Shown piece after piece: positions 1 through 13,561 of a DNA stretch of 64,000 bases. Position numbers and translations under genes: made by a program. Position 1 is the first letter of the stretch. Each line of letters starts with the position of its first letter. The notes under the pieces are model-generated. The model made no database searches, had not been told where the DNA came from, and saw nothing but the letters and a program-made list of their open reading frames with translations. This DNA comes from an uncultured Alistipes sp. (lineage in GTDB: Bacteria > Bacteroidota > Bacteroidia > Bacteroidales > Rikenellaceae), in NCBI GenBank assembly GCA_944320985.1, contig CALUJN010000079.1, forward strand, positions 1-64,000, read 5' to 3'.

Positions 1-590
1 CGTAACTTGCGATAGCGGCTTAACTTGTTCATGATCAATGATTATTTTGTCTGTTTCTGCAAATATAAGCATTTTATCCGCTTATGCAACTTATAATCAG
101 GGATTTAATTTATAGAAGTCCCCTTAATTCTATTTCCCCGAATAAAACGCTTAATGGGAGGGGTTGTTTTGACAATTAAACATCCTTATGAAAAGCTGAT
201 TGCGCAAAACTCCGGGCTATAAACGACTCTTCTTAATCGCTAAAGAATCTTTCTCCGCATCTCTTTCTTACGTTTTGTCCTACAAGTTGAGGCTAATCTC
301 ATATCTCAATAATGTTTCAAAAAGAAGCAGGACAGCAGAAGGTCTTCTTATCAATAACCGTCTTATCCCATCTGCCGGCTCCTCGTTTAATATTGCTCAA
401 TCCATCACGTAGATCGTCGGCTGAATTTTTGCTCCATAGTTCAGATCGGTATGGCTGAACCTTCTCGTAACGTAGTTTTTAGAAATTGTAAACGATCTTG
501 CTTTATTTTTTTCGATGCATTTAAAGTATTGTTTCAAGCAAAATATTTTACAACTTTCAAATAATTGATATTATCTACCACAAGGATGTG
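1..590. other. AT-rich intergenic stretch, no supported gene
   Basis: No reading frame here has a recognisable domain, signal peptide or sensible start. The sequence is AT-rich. On the minus strand around 410-480 a short open frame ends in residues NYGAKIQPTIYVMD, which could be the tail of a decayed gene, but nothing confirms it. The stretch lies just downstream of the hybrid two-component regulator that closes the first utilization locus. Confidence 0.5.
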
Positions 591-3500
591 CTATTCTTTT
601 TTTATATTTTTTATATACTGGCTTGGCGTCATTCCGAACTCTTTTTTAAAACATGTACTGAAATACTTTGCATCCGAAAAACCTACTTTGTATGCCACCT
701 CGGAGATATTACATGTTTTCTGAATCAGAAGTTTACAGGCATATTTGAATCGTATGTTTTTCATATAATCTTTGGGAGACATTCCCGTAAGGCCCTTGAT
801 CTTTCTGTATAATGTCGATTTTGACATATTGAGCAATACATACAAATTTTCATTTGTAAATTCTGGGTTCAGTAGATTCTCTTCTATTGTTCTTGTGATT
901 TTCTCAAGAAACTCTTTGTCCATCTCCGTATTCACCAGACTATTGATCTCGTTGTTATTTCCGGCCTGATAAGCGCGATACAACTTCTCTCTATTGGATA
1001 AGGTGGACTCTATTTGAGCATATAGAACGGAAGGCTCAAACGGCTTGTCGATATACACATCCACTCCGACTCGATAGGATTCGAGTTTCGATTCGACCGC
1101 CAGTTTGGCACTCAGCATGATTACGGGAAGATGAGAGAACGAGAACTCATTTCTTATGTTGCGTATCAGTTCCACTCCGTCCATTTCAGGCATAACATAG
1201 TCTGTAATGACGAGATCTACATTGTCGTTATGCAGAATTTCAAGGGCTCTTACTCCATTTACCGCCGTATGAATATTGTATTTATCCTTGAGGAGTTCCG
1301 TCATAACGGCCAGCAGTTCCATATTGTCATCCACGATCAGCAAGGTGTATTTTGCGCCATCGTTTTTTGTCATTGCGGGGGAATGAATCAGATCCTTGGG
1401 ACAATTCTCAAGTTGCCCGCATAAGGATAGGTCTTCGATTTGCTCCTCCCGATAGACCTTTCTGTCGATGGGCAGGATGACCGTAAATTCCGTACCGACG
1501 CCCTCTTCACTATTGACATTGATACTCCCGGAATGGAGATCGACGAGGTCTTTGGTAAGAGAGAGTCCGATGCCCGTTCCTTTTGTGTTGAAGCGTCTGT
1601 AGTCCCCTTCGTAGAATCTTTTGAACAGATCTTTTTTTCGCTCTTCGGAAATTCCGAATCCAGTGTCTTTTACGGAAAAAGCGACGGAGTCACAATCGTT
1701 GTATACTGCACGGGAGACGGCCACCGTCACTTTTCCGTTTTTCCTGTTGTATTTGTAGGCATTTGAGATGAGGTTATACAATATCTTGTCCAGTTTGTCC
1801 TTATCCACATATCCAAAGATGGATTCTTCGCTGCAGTTGAATTCGATGTGAATGTTTTTATCGGTGATAGCCGGTTCAAAGTTGTCTTTGCATAAGTTTC
1901 TGACGAAAGCCGCTATGTCAATCTTGGATACTTTCAGTTTCAGGTTGGACGTTTCGGCCTTTCTGAATTCGAGCAGCTGCTGGAGCAGACGCATCAGACG
2001 ATTGAGGTTTGATTGGAAGATTCTCATCATGTCCGTGTTCTCCTTCACATCGGCAAAAGCCTTTTCGAGCGTACAGGACATGATGGTGATGGGGGTGAAC
2101 AATTCGTGCGAGACATTGGTAAAGAATGCGAGTTTCGCCTGATTGACCTCATCGGACTTTTGTCGTTCCATTCTTTCGATCTCCAGGGACCGGCGGAACC
2201 TTATCTTGTGCTTGACGGAATACAGGATGGAGACCAGTACAATGATGGATAACATTGCATAAATAGATTTGGCCCAGGATGACAGCCACGGGGAAGGCTT
2301 CACGACAATATTTACAGAAGCGTTTTTTCCGTTCCAGTTTCCGATGTCATCCGCGGCCCTCACGATGAACGTATATTTTCCCGGGGGCAGATTGGAATAG
2401 GTCACGGAGCGATACCTGGAATCGGAGAAATTCCAGGAGATGTCCGCACCATCCAGTTTGTAGGCATAATTGATCATTTCGGACGCCGTATTCCCGGATG
2501 CGGAGAAAACGAACGTTATGCTTTTCTCCTTATGCGTAAGAGTTATGTTCTCCGTATAAGGAGGCAGAAAGTCCAGCATCCGTTTTCTGTGTTCCGGGGC
2601 CTCCTTATAAACCGATCTGTTGTATAACAAAATATCAGAGACAAGGGCAGATACGGGATAGCTCACAAAGCTGTGTCTGGATGTGTTTACCGTACTGAAG
2701 CCCTCATAGCCACCGAAAATTATCTCATAACCATCCGACCAGCATGAATTTTTCAGAAACGAGAGGTTGTATATTCCATCATGGGCGCCAAAATTCTTTA
2801 TCTTGGGATTCTCTTCGAGTGTATTAATACAGATTATACCACTTGATGTTGCCAGCCATAAATTTCCGCGTATATCCTCGGCTATGGAATTTATGACATC
2901 CGATCTGAACAGATTGGGGCTGTAGGCCGTAATGAAGCGATTCTCCTTTCGGTTGTAACGGATCAGTCCATTGCCATAGGTTCCCGCCCATATCCGATTG
3001 CTGGCATCCTCATATAAGGAGAGAATCCGGTCGCTGGGCGTATTTCTGTCGGCTACTCTGTACACTCTGTATGTGTTGATTGTGTCGGTTTCGAGATTGT
3101 AATCCATATTGAAGATTCCATTTTCACGGGTTCCGACCCAGAGACTGCTGTTCGAGTCGATAAGAATTGTCTCGACCGGCACATTTTTTATGAAACTGTT
3201 GAGTCGGTCGGGGACCAGGAGCCTGTACTTGTTTTTCTTGTCACGTCGAAGGATCGTAATTCCGGCCTGTGTTGCCAACCAGATGTTTCCATGAAGATCC
3301 GTTTGAGCCTTGTTGATAAAGTTCTTCCAGGACATTTCTGCCCCTGCGGAGTAGTGTTCAAGCAGTTTGAGTTGTCCCTTTTCGTTCTTTTCAACGAGAT
3401 AGACGCCCCGGTATTTCGTAGCGAGGAACAAGGAGTCTCCGCTGTTGCTTTCAATGAAAGAGGTGACACAATTGCTTTTGATATCGATTTCCGGCACTAT

Positions 3501-4661
3501 CTCCTTCATGAGATCCATTCTGTCACCATCCAGGCGGACAAACCCGTTTCCGCGTATTCCCAGCCACAAAATATGGTCTCTGTCCCGAAATACCGCAGTG
3601 ACCTCCGAGGATATCAGCTTCTTGCCATAGGTGTCGGGATCGCATTCGGCAATGATTCCGGGCAAGACGGAGACAGCGGCCAACCCTTTGCCGTATTCGG
3701 CCAGCCACATGATTCCGTTGTTTCCCTTACAGATTGATTTCACCTCGTGAAAATCGGCATTTTCAGACAACCGGTAGGGGATGAAGCGTCTGTCGGCGAG
3801 CTTGATGATTTTCAGTCCGTATGGTGTAGCGAGCCAGATATTTCCCGTATCGTCTATCTCGATATCGTAGATTATATTCCGGTCTTCCTTTTCTGCGCGG
3901 TTTTCCCAATTTACCGTATACTGTATGGAGGATTTTGCTCCGGACATGTAATTTTCGAGACAGAACAGACCGTTTCCCCAGGTGGAGACATAGATGTTTC
4001 CGGCACGGTCTTCCAGGAACCGGGTCGGAGAAATGTCTTCGGGCAATAAATCGGGCGCAATCTTCTTGACGCTATCCTGTTCCGGGTTCCATACATATAC
4101 CCCTTTATTCCAGGTTCCTAACCAGATCAGGCCTTTGGAGTCCCTGTACATGCTGTTGATATTTCCGAAAGAAGGTGCGACCCGAGAGAAGACAGAGTCT
4201 GCGGAATTGTATTTGAACAGCCCGCTGAACCCTCCGAGAGCCAAAAGATTGTCGGAGATACGGCACAAGGATTTCAAATGGGAAGAATGACTTTCGGGAA
4301 TTTTCAATCTTTCGACCTTCGCGCTTTTTTTATTGAATACGATGACTCCTTTGGGGGTAATCACATCCAGGCTGTCCCGATAGTCTGAGATCTGTATGAT
4401 GGTGTTGCTGGGCAGGTAATCGGTTTTCCCGTATCCGGAACGGAACGATATGAAGTCATATCCGTCAAATCTTGCCAGTCCGTCATTCGTGGCACACCAT
4501 ATCATTCCTTCGTCGTCCTGGCAGATATCATTCACTTCGTTGGAGATCAGCCCGTCTGCGACACTGTATCTCCGTACCGACAGATCGAGCGTCTGCGCGT
4601 GCAAGGTATCCGGACATAAAACAGACAGAAGTAACAGACAGACGAAATGAATGTATTTCAT
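591..4661 (-). CDS. Hybrid two-component system regulator (HTCS)
   Basis: One-protein signalling system that senses a glycan fragment in the periplasm and activates PUL transcription. A signal peptide (about 1-22, ending LHAQ) leads into a periplasmic two-component-regulator propeller (about 30-690) with recurring blades such as GMIWCATNDGLARFDGY and RIWAGTYGNGL. Then come a Y_Y_Y domain (about 720-805), a membrane helix (about 815-835), a HisKA domain with phospho-acceptor His in NVSHELFTPI, a HATPase (NLISNAYKYN; GTGIGLSLTKDLV), a receiver with Asp in LVITDYVMPEMDG and Lys in DKPF, and an intact C-terminal AraC helix-turn-helix (about 1250-1350). At 1356 residues it has the usual HTCS length. 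It sits at the end of the PUL, transcribed in the same direction but with its own -7 box upstream. The natural inference is that it controls the adjacent SusC/SusD operon; the inducer is unknown. Confidence 0.95.
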   Translation of the reverse strand: MKYIHFVCLLLLSVLCPDTLHAQTLDLSVRRYSVADGLISNEVNDICQDDEGMIWCATNDGLARFDGYDFISFRSGYGKTDYLPSNTIIQISDYRDSLDVITPKGVIVFNKKSAKVERLKIPESHSSHLKSLCRISDNLLALGGFSGLFKYNSADSVFSRVAPSFGNINSMYRDSKGLIWLGTWNKGVYVWNPEQDSVKKIAPDLLPEDISPTRFLEDRAGNIYVSTWGNGLFCLENYMSGAKSSIQYTVNWENRAEKEDRNIIYDIEIDDTGNIWLATPYGLKIIKLADRRFIPYRLSENADFHEVKSICKGNNGIMWLAEYGKGLAAVSVLPGIIAECDPDTYGKKLISSEVTAVFRDRDHILWLGIRGNGFVRLDGDRMDLMKEIVPEIDIKSNCVTSFIESNSGDSLFLATKYRGVYLVEKNEKGQLKLLEHYSAGAEMSWKNFINKAQTDLHGNIWLATQAGITILRRDKKNKYRLLVPDRLNSFIKNVPVETILIDSNSSLWVGTRENGIFNMDYNLETDTINTYRVYRVADRNTPSDRILSLYEDASNRIWAGTYGNGLIRYNRKENRFITAYSPNLFRSDVINSIAEDIRGNLWLATSSGIICINTLEENPKIKNFGAHDGIYNLSFLKNSCWSDGYEIIFGGYEGFSTVNTSRHSFVSYPVSALVSDILLYNRSVYKEAPEHRKRMLDFLPPYTENITLTHKEKSITFVFSASGNTASEMINYAYKLDGADISWNFSDSRYRSVTYSNLPPGKYTFIVRAADDIGNWNGKNASVNIVVKPSPWLSSWAKSIYAMLSIIVLVSILYSVKHKIRFRRSLEIERMERQKSDEVNQAKLAFFTNVSHELFTPITIMSCTLEKAFADVKENTDMMRIFQSNLNRLMRLLQQLLEFRKAETSNLKLKVSKIDIAAFVRNLCKDNFEPAITDKNIHIEFNCSEESIFGYVDKDKLDKILYNLISNAYKYNRKNGKVTVAVSRAVYNDCDSVAFSVKDTGFGISEERKKDLFKRFYEGDYRRFNTKGTGIGLSLTKDLVDLHSGSINVNSEEGVGTEFTVILPIDRKVYREEQIEDLSLCGQLENCPKDLIHSPAMTKNDGAKYTLLIVDDNMELLAVMTELLKDKYNIHTAVNGVRALEILHNDNVDLVITDYVMPEMDGVELIRNIRNEFSFSHLPVIMLSAKLAVESKLESYRVGVDVYIDKPFEPSVLYAQIESTLSNREKLYRAYQAGNNNEINSLVNTEMDKEFLEKITRTIEENLLNPEFTNENLYVLLNMSKSTLYRKIKGLTGMSPKDYMKNIRFKYACKLLIQKTCNISEVAYKVGFSDAKYFSTCFKKEFGMTPSQYIKNIKKE

Positions 4662-4693
4662 AATTCAAATGCGACTCACATGTTCAATCTTTC

Positions 4694-4701
4694 CAAAGAT
4701 A
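4694..4701 (-). promoter_or_regulatory. -7 box TATCTTTG upstream of the HTCS
   Basis: Read on the minus strand this is a perfect match to the Bacteroidetes -7 consensus TAnnTTTG, 33 nt before the regulator's ATG. No TTTG-type -33 box is seen at the expected distance. It suggests that the HTCS can be transcribed independently of the PUL genes upstream of it. Confidence 0.5.
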
Positions 4702-4724
4702 GGAAAATTTTTGACATGCCGATT

Positions 4725-6212
4725 TCAGTTTATTTTTATCAGCATGAATGTCCCTGGTTCCAGTGTGACATAGATATCGTTGTTTGAGGAATCGACAACC
4801 GGAGTTATCTTTCTGGCCGATAGTCTGATCAGGTCGCTTTGGAGGGGTGAGTAGGCGGTAGCCGATACTTTTTTTCCGTTGAGGTTGGATTCCAGTTCTA
4901 TTTTAAGAGTCATTTTGGCTTGCAGACTTTTTCCGGAGAGGATCACGGAGCGGTCGTTTCCGGCAACGGATGCAAATACGGGAATGTCCATACCGTTCGG
5001 GCCATCGAATGAACATTTGACCATATTCCCGGAAACGGATGTTCTCAGCGCCTGTACCACATGATATGCATATTGCTCCTCTTTGGTGTTGTAGGCCAGC
5101 AGGCTGTTGTTTTTGTCGGCCTCGGTGCGGTTTCTCAGGGGCCATATGCAGCCGACGTCCACTCCGGAGACGAGCATGCTGCCTATTCCCTCGACCAGCC
5201 CGAGGACTCTGTTTCCTACCTCGTTCGTATTGCAGTTGAACTCACTCATGCACAGCGGCAGCTCCTTTCCGGTTTTGCTTTTCGCATAATTCTTGAGATC
5301 GACCAGCGACTGTTCCATTTTGGATAGGTCGCTTTCGAAGAAATACCAGTGTACGGAAAGCATATCGATATCCTCGGCACACTGATCCAGAACATCCCGC
5401 CACCATTTTCTGTCACCCTCCGTAATGGAAGACTCGGTATTCTTGTCCGCATAGGATTTGTAAGCTTCGTAGTCACTCTTGCTGGAGATATCCAGATACA
5501 TCTGGCGTATTTTTTCATGGAGGTTTTCCGGAATACGCTCTTTTGTGCCAACCATATCGATATTCCAATGACCGTTGGCGCCGATCAGGATATCCGGATT
5601 AACCGCCTTCATGGCTTTGGAGTACAGGCTGACGATTTCGCCGTATTCGGCAGCGGTCATTATCGGTTGCCAATACGTTTCATTGCCAATTTCCCAATAT
5701 TTGACGTTGTATCCCTTTTCCTTACAGTACCTGACCCAGTCTGCGGCCTCCTGAATTCCGCCCTGTATATCCTGTTTGGCATACCAGGACTGCGTATTTA
5801 CGACAAGCAGCGGTTCGGCACCCAGATCGTTGCAGAAATCCATGAACTCGTCGAAATCACTCTCTCCGTCACCGCCCTCATAAGGGTATATGAATTCATT
5901 GTCCAGGGTATTTGATTTCCAATGATAGTTGTCCGCGGCGGTTCCTCCGGGGAATCTGAGCACCGAGCAATTCAGGCCTTTGAGTTCATTCAGGATTTTT
6001 CCATCGGAAAGCGAAGCATCATCTTCAATCCAGAACAGGAAATTGGTCCCCCAGAACGAGTCGCAGACCTTCGACAGTACTTCATTTTCATTAATCGTAA
6101 CACTCGCTGTTGCCTCCGGCAATCTGATCTCCGGGCCAGATGCCTTTTTCTCAGCACATGAAACAGTCAGAAACCAGAAAATCCCCAATATCAATAATTT
6201 GAATACGCTCAT
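4725..6212 (-). CDS. Clan GH-A glycoside hydrolase lipoprotein (alpha-L-arabinofuranosidase-like)
   Basis: Retaining glycosidase exported as a lipoprotein. The ATG at 6212 is preferred because it gives a clean type II signal (MSVFKLLILGIFWFLTVSC, lipid Cys19). The longer open frame runs back into the upstream GH2 gene and has no signal. Residues 81-100 (CSVLRFPGGTAADNYHWK) and the WEIGNE motif (acid/base Glu178) are typical of GH51/GH39/GH79-type TIM barrels. The likely nucleophile is Glu324 in LCMSEFNCN. The last 130 residues look like the C-terminal beta-sandwich of that group. The exact GH family cannot be fixed by eye; arabinofuranosidase is the best guess. It lies in the PUL between the GH2 enzyme and the HTCS. 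An accessory role removing side-chain sugars from a galactan backbone is inferred. Confidence 0.75.
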   Translation of the reverse strand: MSVFKLLILGIFWFLTVSCAEKKASGPEIRLPEATASVTINENEVLSKVCDSFWGTNFLFWIEDDASLSDGKILNELKGLNCSVLRFPGGTAADNYHWKSNTLDNEFIYPYEGGDGESDFDEFMDFCNDLGAEPLLVVNTQSWYAKQDIQGGIQEAADWVRYCKEKGYNVKYWEIGNETYWQPIMTAAEYGEIVSLYSKAMKAVNPDILIGANGHWNIDMVGTKERIPENLHEKIRQMYLDISSKSDYEAYKSYADKNTESSITEGDRKWWRDVLDQCAEDIDMLSVHWYFFESDLSKMEQSLVDLKNYAKSKTGKELPLCMSEFNCNTNEVGNRVLGLVEGIGSMLVSGVDVGCIWPLRNRTEADKNNSLLAYNTKEEQYAYHVVQALRTSVSGNMVKCSFDGPNGMDIPVFASVAGNDRSVILSGKSLQAKMTLKIELESNLNGKKVSATAYSPLQSDLIRLSARKITPVVDSSNNDIYVTLEPGTFMLIKIN

Positions 6213-6316
6213 AATCCGATTGTTTTTAACAGCAATGTTCACATTCATACCTTCGTATAACCCATTCGGGCTGTTGATACCTGCGCGGTCGTCGTGAAGA
6301 CGCGCAATCCGGACAA

Positions 6317-9433
<3,117 letters not shown>

Positions 9434-11914
9434 CTATTTATATTCTAACCAAGTTGTTACTTTGCAATCCGTATCGGTCCTGAATCGGATCCATCTAGCC
9501 TGGAAGGAGTCCGGGAAGAGATGTTCGAAGGCGGTTCCGGGTTCTACGGTGAAGACGGCGTACTTCATCCAGCATCCATCTCCGCTGGGATCAACCTCTA
9601 CCGAGATGTTGACCGGGACGTTTGCGTCATGAGAGAGCGTCAGAGAGCGGTCATCGTACAGGCCGATGAGATACGGATCCGATACGTCACCTTTCTTCAC
9701 CGGGCTCTTCATCCAGGGACCTCCGTGACCGACCGGTTTACCCATCTTCCACAGGTCGTCTATCGCTCCGGCCCAGAGTGCGAATTTTCCGTCTTCGGAT
9801 CTTATGATGTGCGGATTTTCGCTTTTAGAGGCGAGGTCGATTCCGGTCATTACCAGCAAACCTCTGTAAGAAGCATAATCATTTATCAGATAATCATGCG
9901 AGCAGACGGGTCGTATCTTTGCATATCCGTCGGCATTTTCCGCAGGCAGTTCATAGAAGGTGCCGTGGCAGCTGAACAGATCTCTTTCCGTGGCGACTTC
10001 GCGGCATATTCTCAATTTTGCATCCTGGATCAGATCCGTATACTTGCTGTTGCCGAGAGGAAGTCTCCACCGGCGACCGAGGTCGTCTACAACGAGGACG
10101 GAGCCCTCCTCGACCGTAACGGCATCTTTCGGTATGGCAAACTGTTTTTTCATCATCTGAGCCGTCTGCATATCCTCTCCGGCAGTAATATGCATGTTCC
10201 CATCCATTTCCAGATAACAGCAATCGGGACGGTCGTATTCGGACAATATGGCAAGCGCCCTGCGGTTTTCGCCCAGCCCGTATAGCAGACCGTTCGAGTA
10301 GTCCTCGTCGATCCGGGTTGCGATGCCGTCGAACCTGCCGTCGGGCTGTTCCGTGCGCATCTCGTCCGGAGCATAAACAAACGTCAGCGATACCGTGACA
10401 TCCTTGTCCGGTTTCACCCGTATCCACTCTCCGGCATCTGCGGGGTCAAAGGGGATAAATGCCGAGGATTCTCCGTCCACCGTGATCTTTTTGAAGGGGG
10501 TCCAGACATTGTTGCCCGCTTTATCCACTTCGAAAGTAAACTCTACGGCCTCCCCGGCGTCCGTTTTAATCCAGGCGCATCTGTTTTTCCAACCGTTGAA
10601 GAGGAACTGGTCGGAGTATGTTCCGGCTGCGACCTTGTCATTGAGCCATACGGACCCCGTGGCATGAGTCGGTCCGATCTGATCGATGGCCTCGGGCGAG
10701 AGGAACCACAGGTTTGAGTTTGACTGTCCGGGGCCCTTGATATTACCTTTTGCCCGTCTTTTATTCAGAAACTCCTTCTGAGCGGAATCGTCACATCCGA
10801 AAACGACCCTGTCTTTCCATCTGGCGAAATCGCCGATTACTTTCAGGTAGGAGGATCTGGGTCTTATTCCTTTTGTTGCGGACGCGGAGAATGTTTCAGG
10901 GAAATGCCAGAACATTCCGTGCATGGTCATGAGATACTCATTCTCCTTGTCGGTTCCAATATTCCGGATTCTCGGCCATTCTGTATTCCAGCCATGAGCT
11001 CCGTCGTATGTATTGCTTGCCTTGGGGAGTCTGTAGAAGTTCCACTTCCTGTTCTCCATAACGGCGAGGATCAAGGATCTGTTATCCCAACCTATAGACC
11101 AGATCGGGTCCGTTTCAGGTTTTTGATTTCCGTAGATGCCTCCCGGTCCCGTCACCTCGGTAAACTGATTTCTGCGGACGATCACCCAGTCCTTTCCGTC
11201 CCATTGTGCGAGGACCCCCGATGTGACATCGAACTGTTTCAGGGCTCTTTTTGTATTTTCGCCGTTGTTTGCGAACACGGCAACCCCCTGACCGCTGTAG
11301 AAACCTTTGCCATGGCATCCCGGCAGGAGGTTGTTGCCCGGATTGGCCAGCGTATCATTGTGAGGCTTCCTGCGATAAATATTTCCGTCCGTATAGAGGG
11401 TTTTGGTCTTCAGGGTATGGACATCGACTTCATAGAATCCCTCTTCCATTGTGGCAATATACACTTTATTCTTCGGATCGGTCAAGTGTCTGGCGATGCC
11501 GGTATATCTGCCGGGGGCCTCGGCATATTGTATTACACGGACATTTCTGTTTTTATCTATGGCGTATGGTCCGATGAAGAGCTGCTCACTCTCTTTGTGA
11601 ATCATTCGGTCGGCAGGGGTCCCGCCCACACTTTCAGGACGGGTTACGCAGTTGAGATTTTCGTCTATTTCATATAATTTATCGGACGAACCGTTTGCCA
11701 TGTGAGGTGCATAGGTAACGACCCATAGCCTGTCGGCCCAGGGAACGACAGCTCCCGTACCGCACTCCCCTTCGTTATTATAATAGGCAAGATGTGGATA
11801 TATTCCACTGAAACAGGGCTTGTCCGATCCCACTTTATCTCCAGACTGGGAACAGCTTAAGAATGACGTCGCTGCAGCCGCACACAACATGGCCCTCTGC
11901 AAATACCTTTTCAT
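9434..11914 (-). CDS. PUL lipoprotein of unknown family (826 aa)
   Basis: I do not recognise this family. A type II signal peptide ends in TSFLSC (lipid Cys21). The body is rich in aromatic and beta-strand-like repeats (RLWVVTYAP, KVYIATMEEGFYEV, EYLMTMHGMFWHFPET, GLLVMTGID), which suggests a beta-propeller core. Two stretches near residues 400-520 and 715-826 (SVWLNDKVAAGTYSDQF; SVEVDPSGDGCWMKY; ARWIRFRTD) look like small beta-sandwich modules. No nucleophile or acid/base signature of a known GH family is visible. It lies between the GH30-like and GH2 genes and is closely linked to the GH2 (3 nt spacing), so it very probably acts on the same glycan. It could be a surface glycan-binding protein or an uncharacterised glycosidase or lyase with a propeller fold. 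Confidence 0.7.
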   Translation of the reverse strand: MKRYLQRAMLCAAAATSFLSCSQSGDKVGSDKPCFSGIYPHLAYYNNEGECGTGAVVPWADRLWVVTYAPHMANGSSDKLYEIDENLNCVTRPESVGGTPADRMIHKESEQLFIGPYAIDKNRNVRVIQYAEAPGRYTGIARHLTDPKNKVYIATMEEGFYEVDVHTLKTKTLYTDGNIYRRKPHNDTLANPGNNLLPGCHGKGFYSGQGVAVFANNGENTKRALKQFDVTSGVLAQWDGKDWVIVRRNQFTEVTGPGGIYGNQKPETDPIWSIGWDNRSLILAVMENRKWNFYRLPKASNTYDGAHGWNTEWPRIRNIGTDKENEYLMTMHGMFWHFPETFSASATKGIRPRSSYLKVIGDFARWKDRVVFGCDDSAQKEFLNKRRAKGNIKGPGQSNSNLWFLSPEAIDQIGPTHATGSVWLNDKVAAGTYSDQFLFNGWKNRCAWIKTDAGEAVEFTFEVDKAGNNVWTPFKKITVDGESSAFIPFDPADAGEWIRVKPDKDVTVSLTFVYAPDEMRTEQPDGRFDGIATRIDEDYSNGLLYGLGENRRALAILSEYDRPDCCYLEMDGNMHITAGEDMQTAQMMKKQFAIPKDAVTVEEGSVLVVDDLGRRWRLPLGNSKYTDLIQDAKLRICREVATERDLFSCHGTFYELPAENADGYAKIRPVCSHDYLINDYASYRGLLVMTGIDLASKSENPHIIRSEDGKFALWAGAIDDLWKMGKPVGHGGPWMKSPVKKGDVSDPYLIGLYDDRSLTLSHDANVPVNISVEVDPSGDGCWMKYAVFTVEPGTAFEHLFPDSFQARWIRFRTDTDCKVTTWLEYK

Positions 11915-12053
11915 GTCTAAGATTTAATATTTAGCCTCTTTATCGTTCTCTTATTGATGTTTTTGTTCAGGGGCGGGCCATCGGATCCGGATCGCACCAC
12001 GAAAGTCCCGGTTTCACCGCTTGATCCGGCTCGTCCGGCCCGACTCCCGGCAA

Positions 12054-13556
12054 TTATTTCTCTACCCAGAACTGAATACTCCATGGATCGAGACGGACCG
12101 TACATTTGGCTCCACCCTTTATGGGAGAAAGACTCTTGTTGTTGTAGTCCCTGTCATAGAGATATCCATTGAATTCGACATTTGCCGCTGTAAGGTCAAG
12201 GACGAAGTCGAACGTGGCGGCCGATCGGTTCGTCAGCACAAAACCTCTCTTACCCTCCGGGCTTATCCACGCCATGATTCTCTGGTCCGTGCGTGTCGGT
12301 TCCGGCTCTTTGACCTCATATCGTACGGAGTCCCAGGGGAGGTGGTGTGCAAATCCGGCAATGCCGTTGTAATTGACAGGTTGTATCTGCCAGTGTCCCT
12401 CCTGCAGTCCGCCATACTCATCCTGCATGCCGCTATATCCGACCGGTCTGTATACCCCGAGCCCGAATCCCTTGTGATTGCTGTCATTGATCGGTTTCAG
12501 GACATGCAGCCAGTACCAGGTTGGAGCATCCAGAAAAGTCATCCAGTTCATCACATTGTTTGCGATATTCACCATTCTGAACTCATCGGACCAGGCTTCC
12601 ATCTGTTCAGAGAAATACTCGTATTCGTTTGTGTATATCGGTTTTCCGCATCTGTCTTTTGACATGAGTTCCGCTTTTTCGATCATCAGGTCGGCATTTG
12701 ATCCGGTTTTATGGTAGACCCATGTATCCAGCAGTTCGAGTGCTTCGGGATCCTTGCGTATTGCCGATCCGAATTTTCCGAGACAACCGTTCATTGTTTC
12801 GGCAATGATTTCCGCCTCCGGAATTACCTTCTTGATCTTGGGAACGACGGCTTTGAATACCGAGACATAATTTTCGGCCGTGTAATAGACATGCGGATAA
12901 TTCAGGACGTTTGTGGTAGGCTGAGCCGCTTCATTCTGAAGTCCCCAGGCCCTTATCTTGAAACCCTTGTCAAGCATGTACTGTACATCCTTGGCGAGCG
13001 CGTCACCCAACTCATCCAGGAAATCCGGATCGAACTGCTTGATGGATCCGCTAACCAGATGGTTCGAACTTTTCCAGTATGGAGCGACGGACCAGTATTC
13101 ATAGGAGATCGCCTCCATGCCTGCATCATTCATCAGGTTCAGTATATCCTGCGCCTGCCCGGGATATCTTTCAACAATATTTTTCTCATCGTCGGTCAAC
13201 CCCCGGAACCATAGTCCCGAAGCCAGTCTCAGGTATCGGAATCCTTTCAGGACCTCTTTTGACAGGCGGCGCCTTTCGGATACGGTCAGTTCATACGGGA
13301 CCCCTTTTAGAGGATCGTCATTCCGGTAGTTGGGGCCGAAAGCATCGCTTTGCAACTCGACGCCGATCCCTTCGATCGTCTGTTTCGGCGTATCGTAACC
13401 GAGAACATATTCGGCCGTCAACACTTCTCCCGTCTCTTCGCCCCCCGATCCTCCGGGTCTGTGTTCATAAGTTTTGTTTTCGTCTTTTGCACAGGATACA
13501 ACCGCCGAAAACAGCATGGAGAGGGATGCTATCAATATGATTTTACTGTTTAACAT
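12054..13556 (-). CDS. GH30-like glycoside hydrolase lipoprotein
   Basis: Exported retaining hydrolase of clan GH-A. The ATG at 13556 is chosen over an upstream in-frame TTG. It begins MLNSKIILIA and leads to a lipobox SAVVSC (Cys22), 5 nt after the susD stop. The catalytic barrel (about 50-420) has IEGIGVELQSDAF at its start, acid/base Glu209 in WGLQNEAAQ and likely nucleophile Glu311 in PIYTNEYEYF. A short beta-sandwich with an Asp- and Gly-rich pattern closes the protein (ATFDFVLDLT to SIQFWVEK), as in GH30. GH30 members include beta-1,6-galactanases, glucanases and xylanases. With a GH2 beta-galactosidase in the same operon a beta-1,6-galactanase role is attractive but unproven. Placement directly after susD is typical of the surface endo-acting enzyme of a PUL. 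Confidence 0.78.
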   Translation of the reverse strand: MLNSKIILIASLSMLFSAVVSCAKDENKTYEHRPGGSGGEETGEVLTAEYVLGYDTPKQTIEGIGVELQSDAFGPNYRNDDPLKGVPYELTVSERRRLSKEVLKGFRYLRLASGLWFRGLTDDEKNIVERYPGQAQDILNLMNDAGMEAISYEYWSVAPYWKSSNHLVSGSIKQFDPDFLDELGDALAKDVQYMLDKGFKIRAWGLQNEAAQPTTNVLNYPHVYYTAENYVSVFKAVVPKIKKVIPEAEIIAETMNGCLGKFGSAIRKDPEALELLDTWVYHKTGSNADLMIEKAELMSKDRCGKPIYTNEYEYFSEQMEAWSDEFRMVNIANNVMNWMTFLDAPTWYWLHVLKPINDSNHKGFGLGVYRPVGYSGMQDEYGGLQEGHWQIQPVNYNGIAGFAHHLPWDSVRYEVKEPEPTRTDQRIMAWISPEGKRGFVLTNRSAATFDFVLDLTAANVEFNGYLYDRDYNNKSLSPIKGGAKCTVRLDPWSIQFWVEK

Positions 13557-13561
13557 ATGAA

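Noticed and set aside
305..480. Possible remnant of a protein C-terminus on the minus strand
   Set aside because: The frame is short and interrupted, and I recognise no family.
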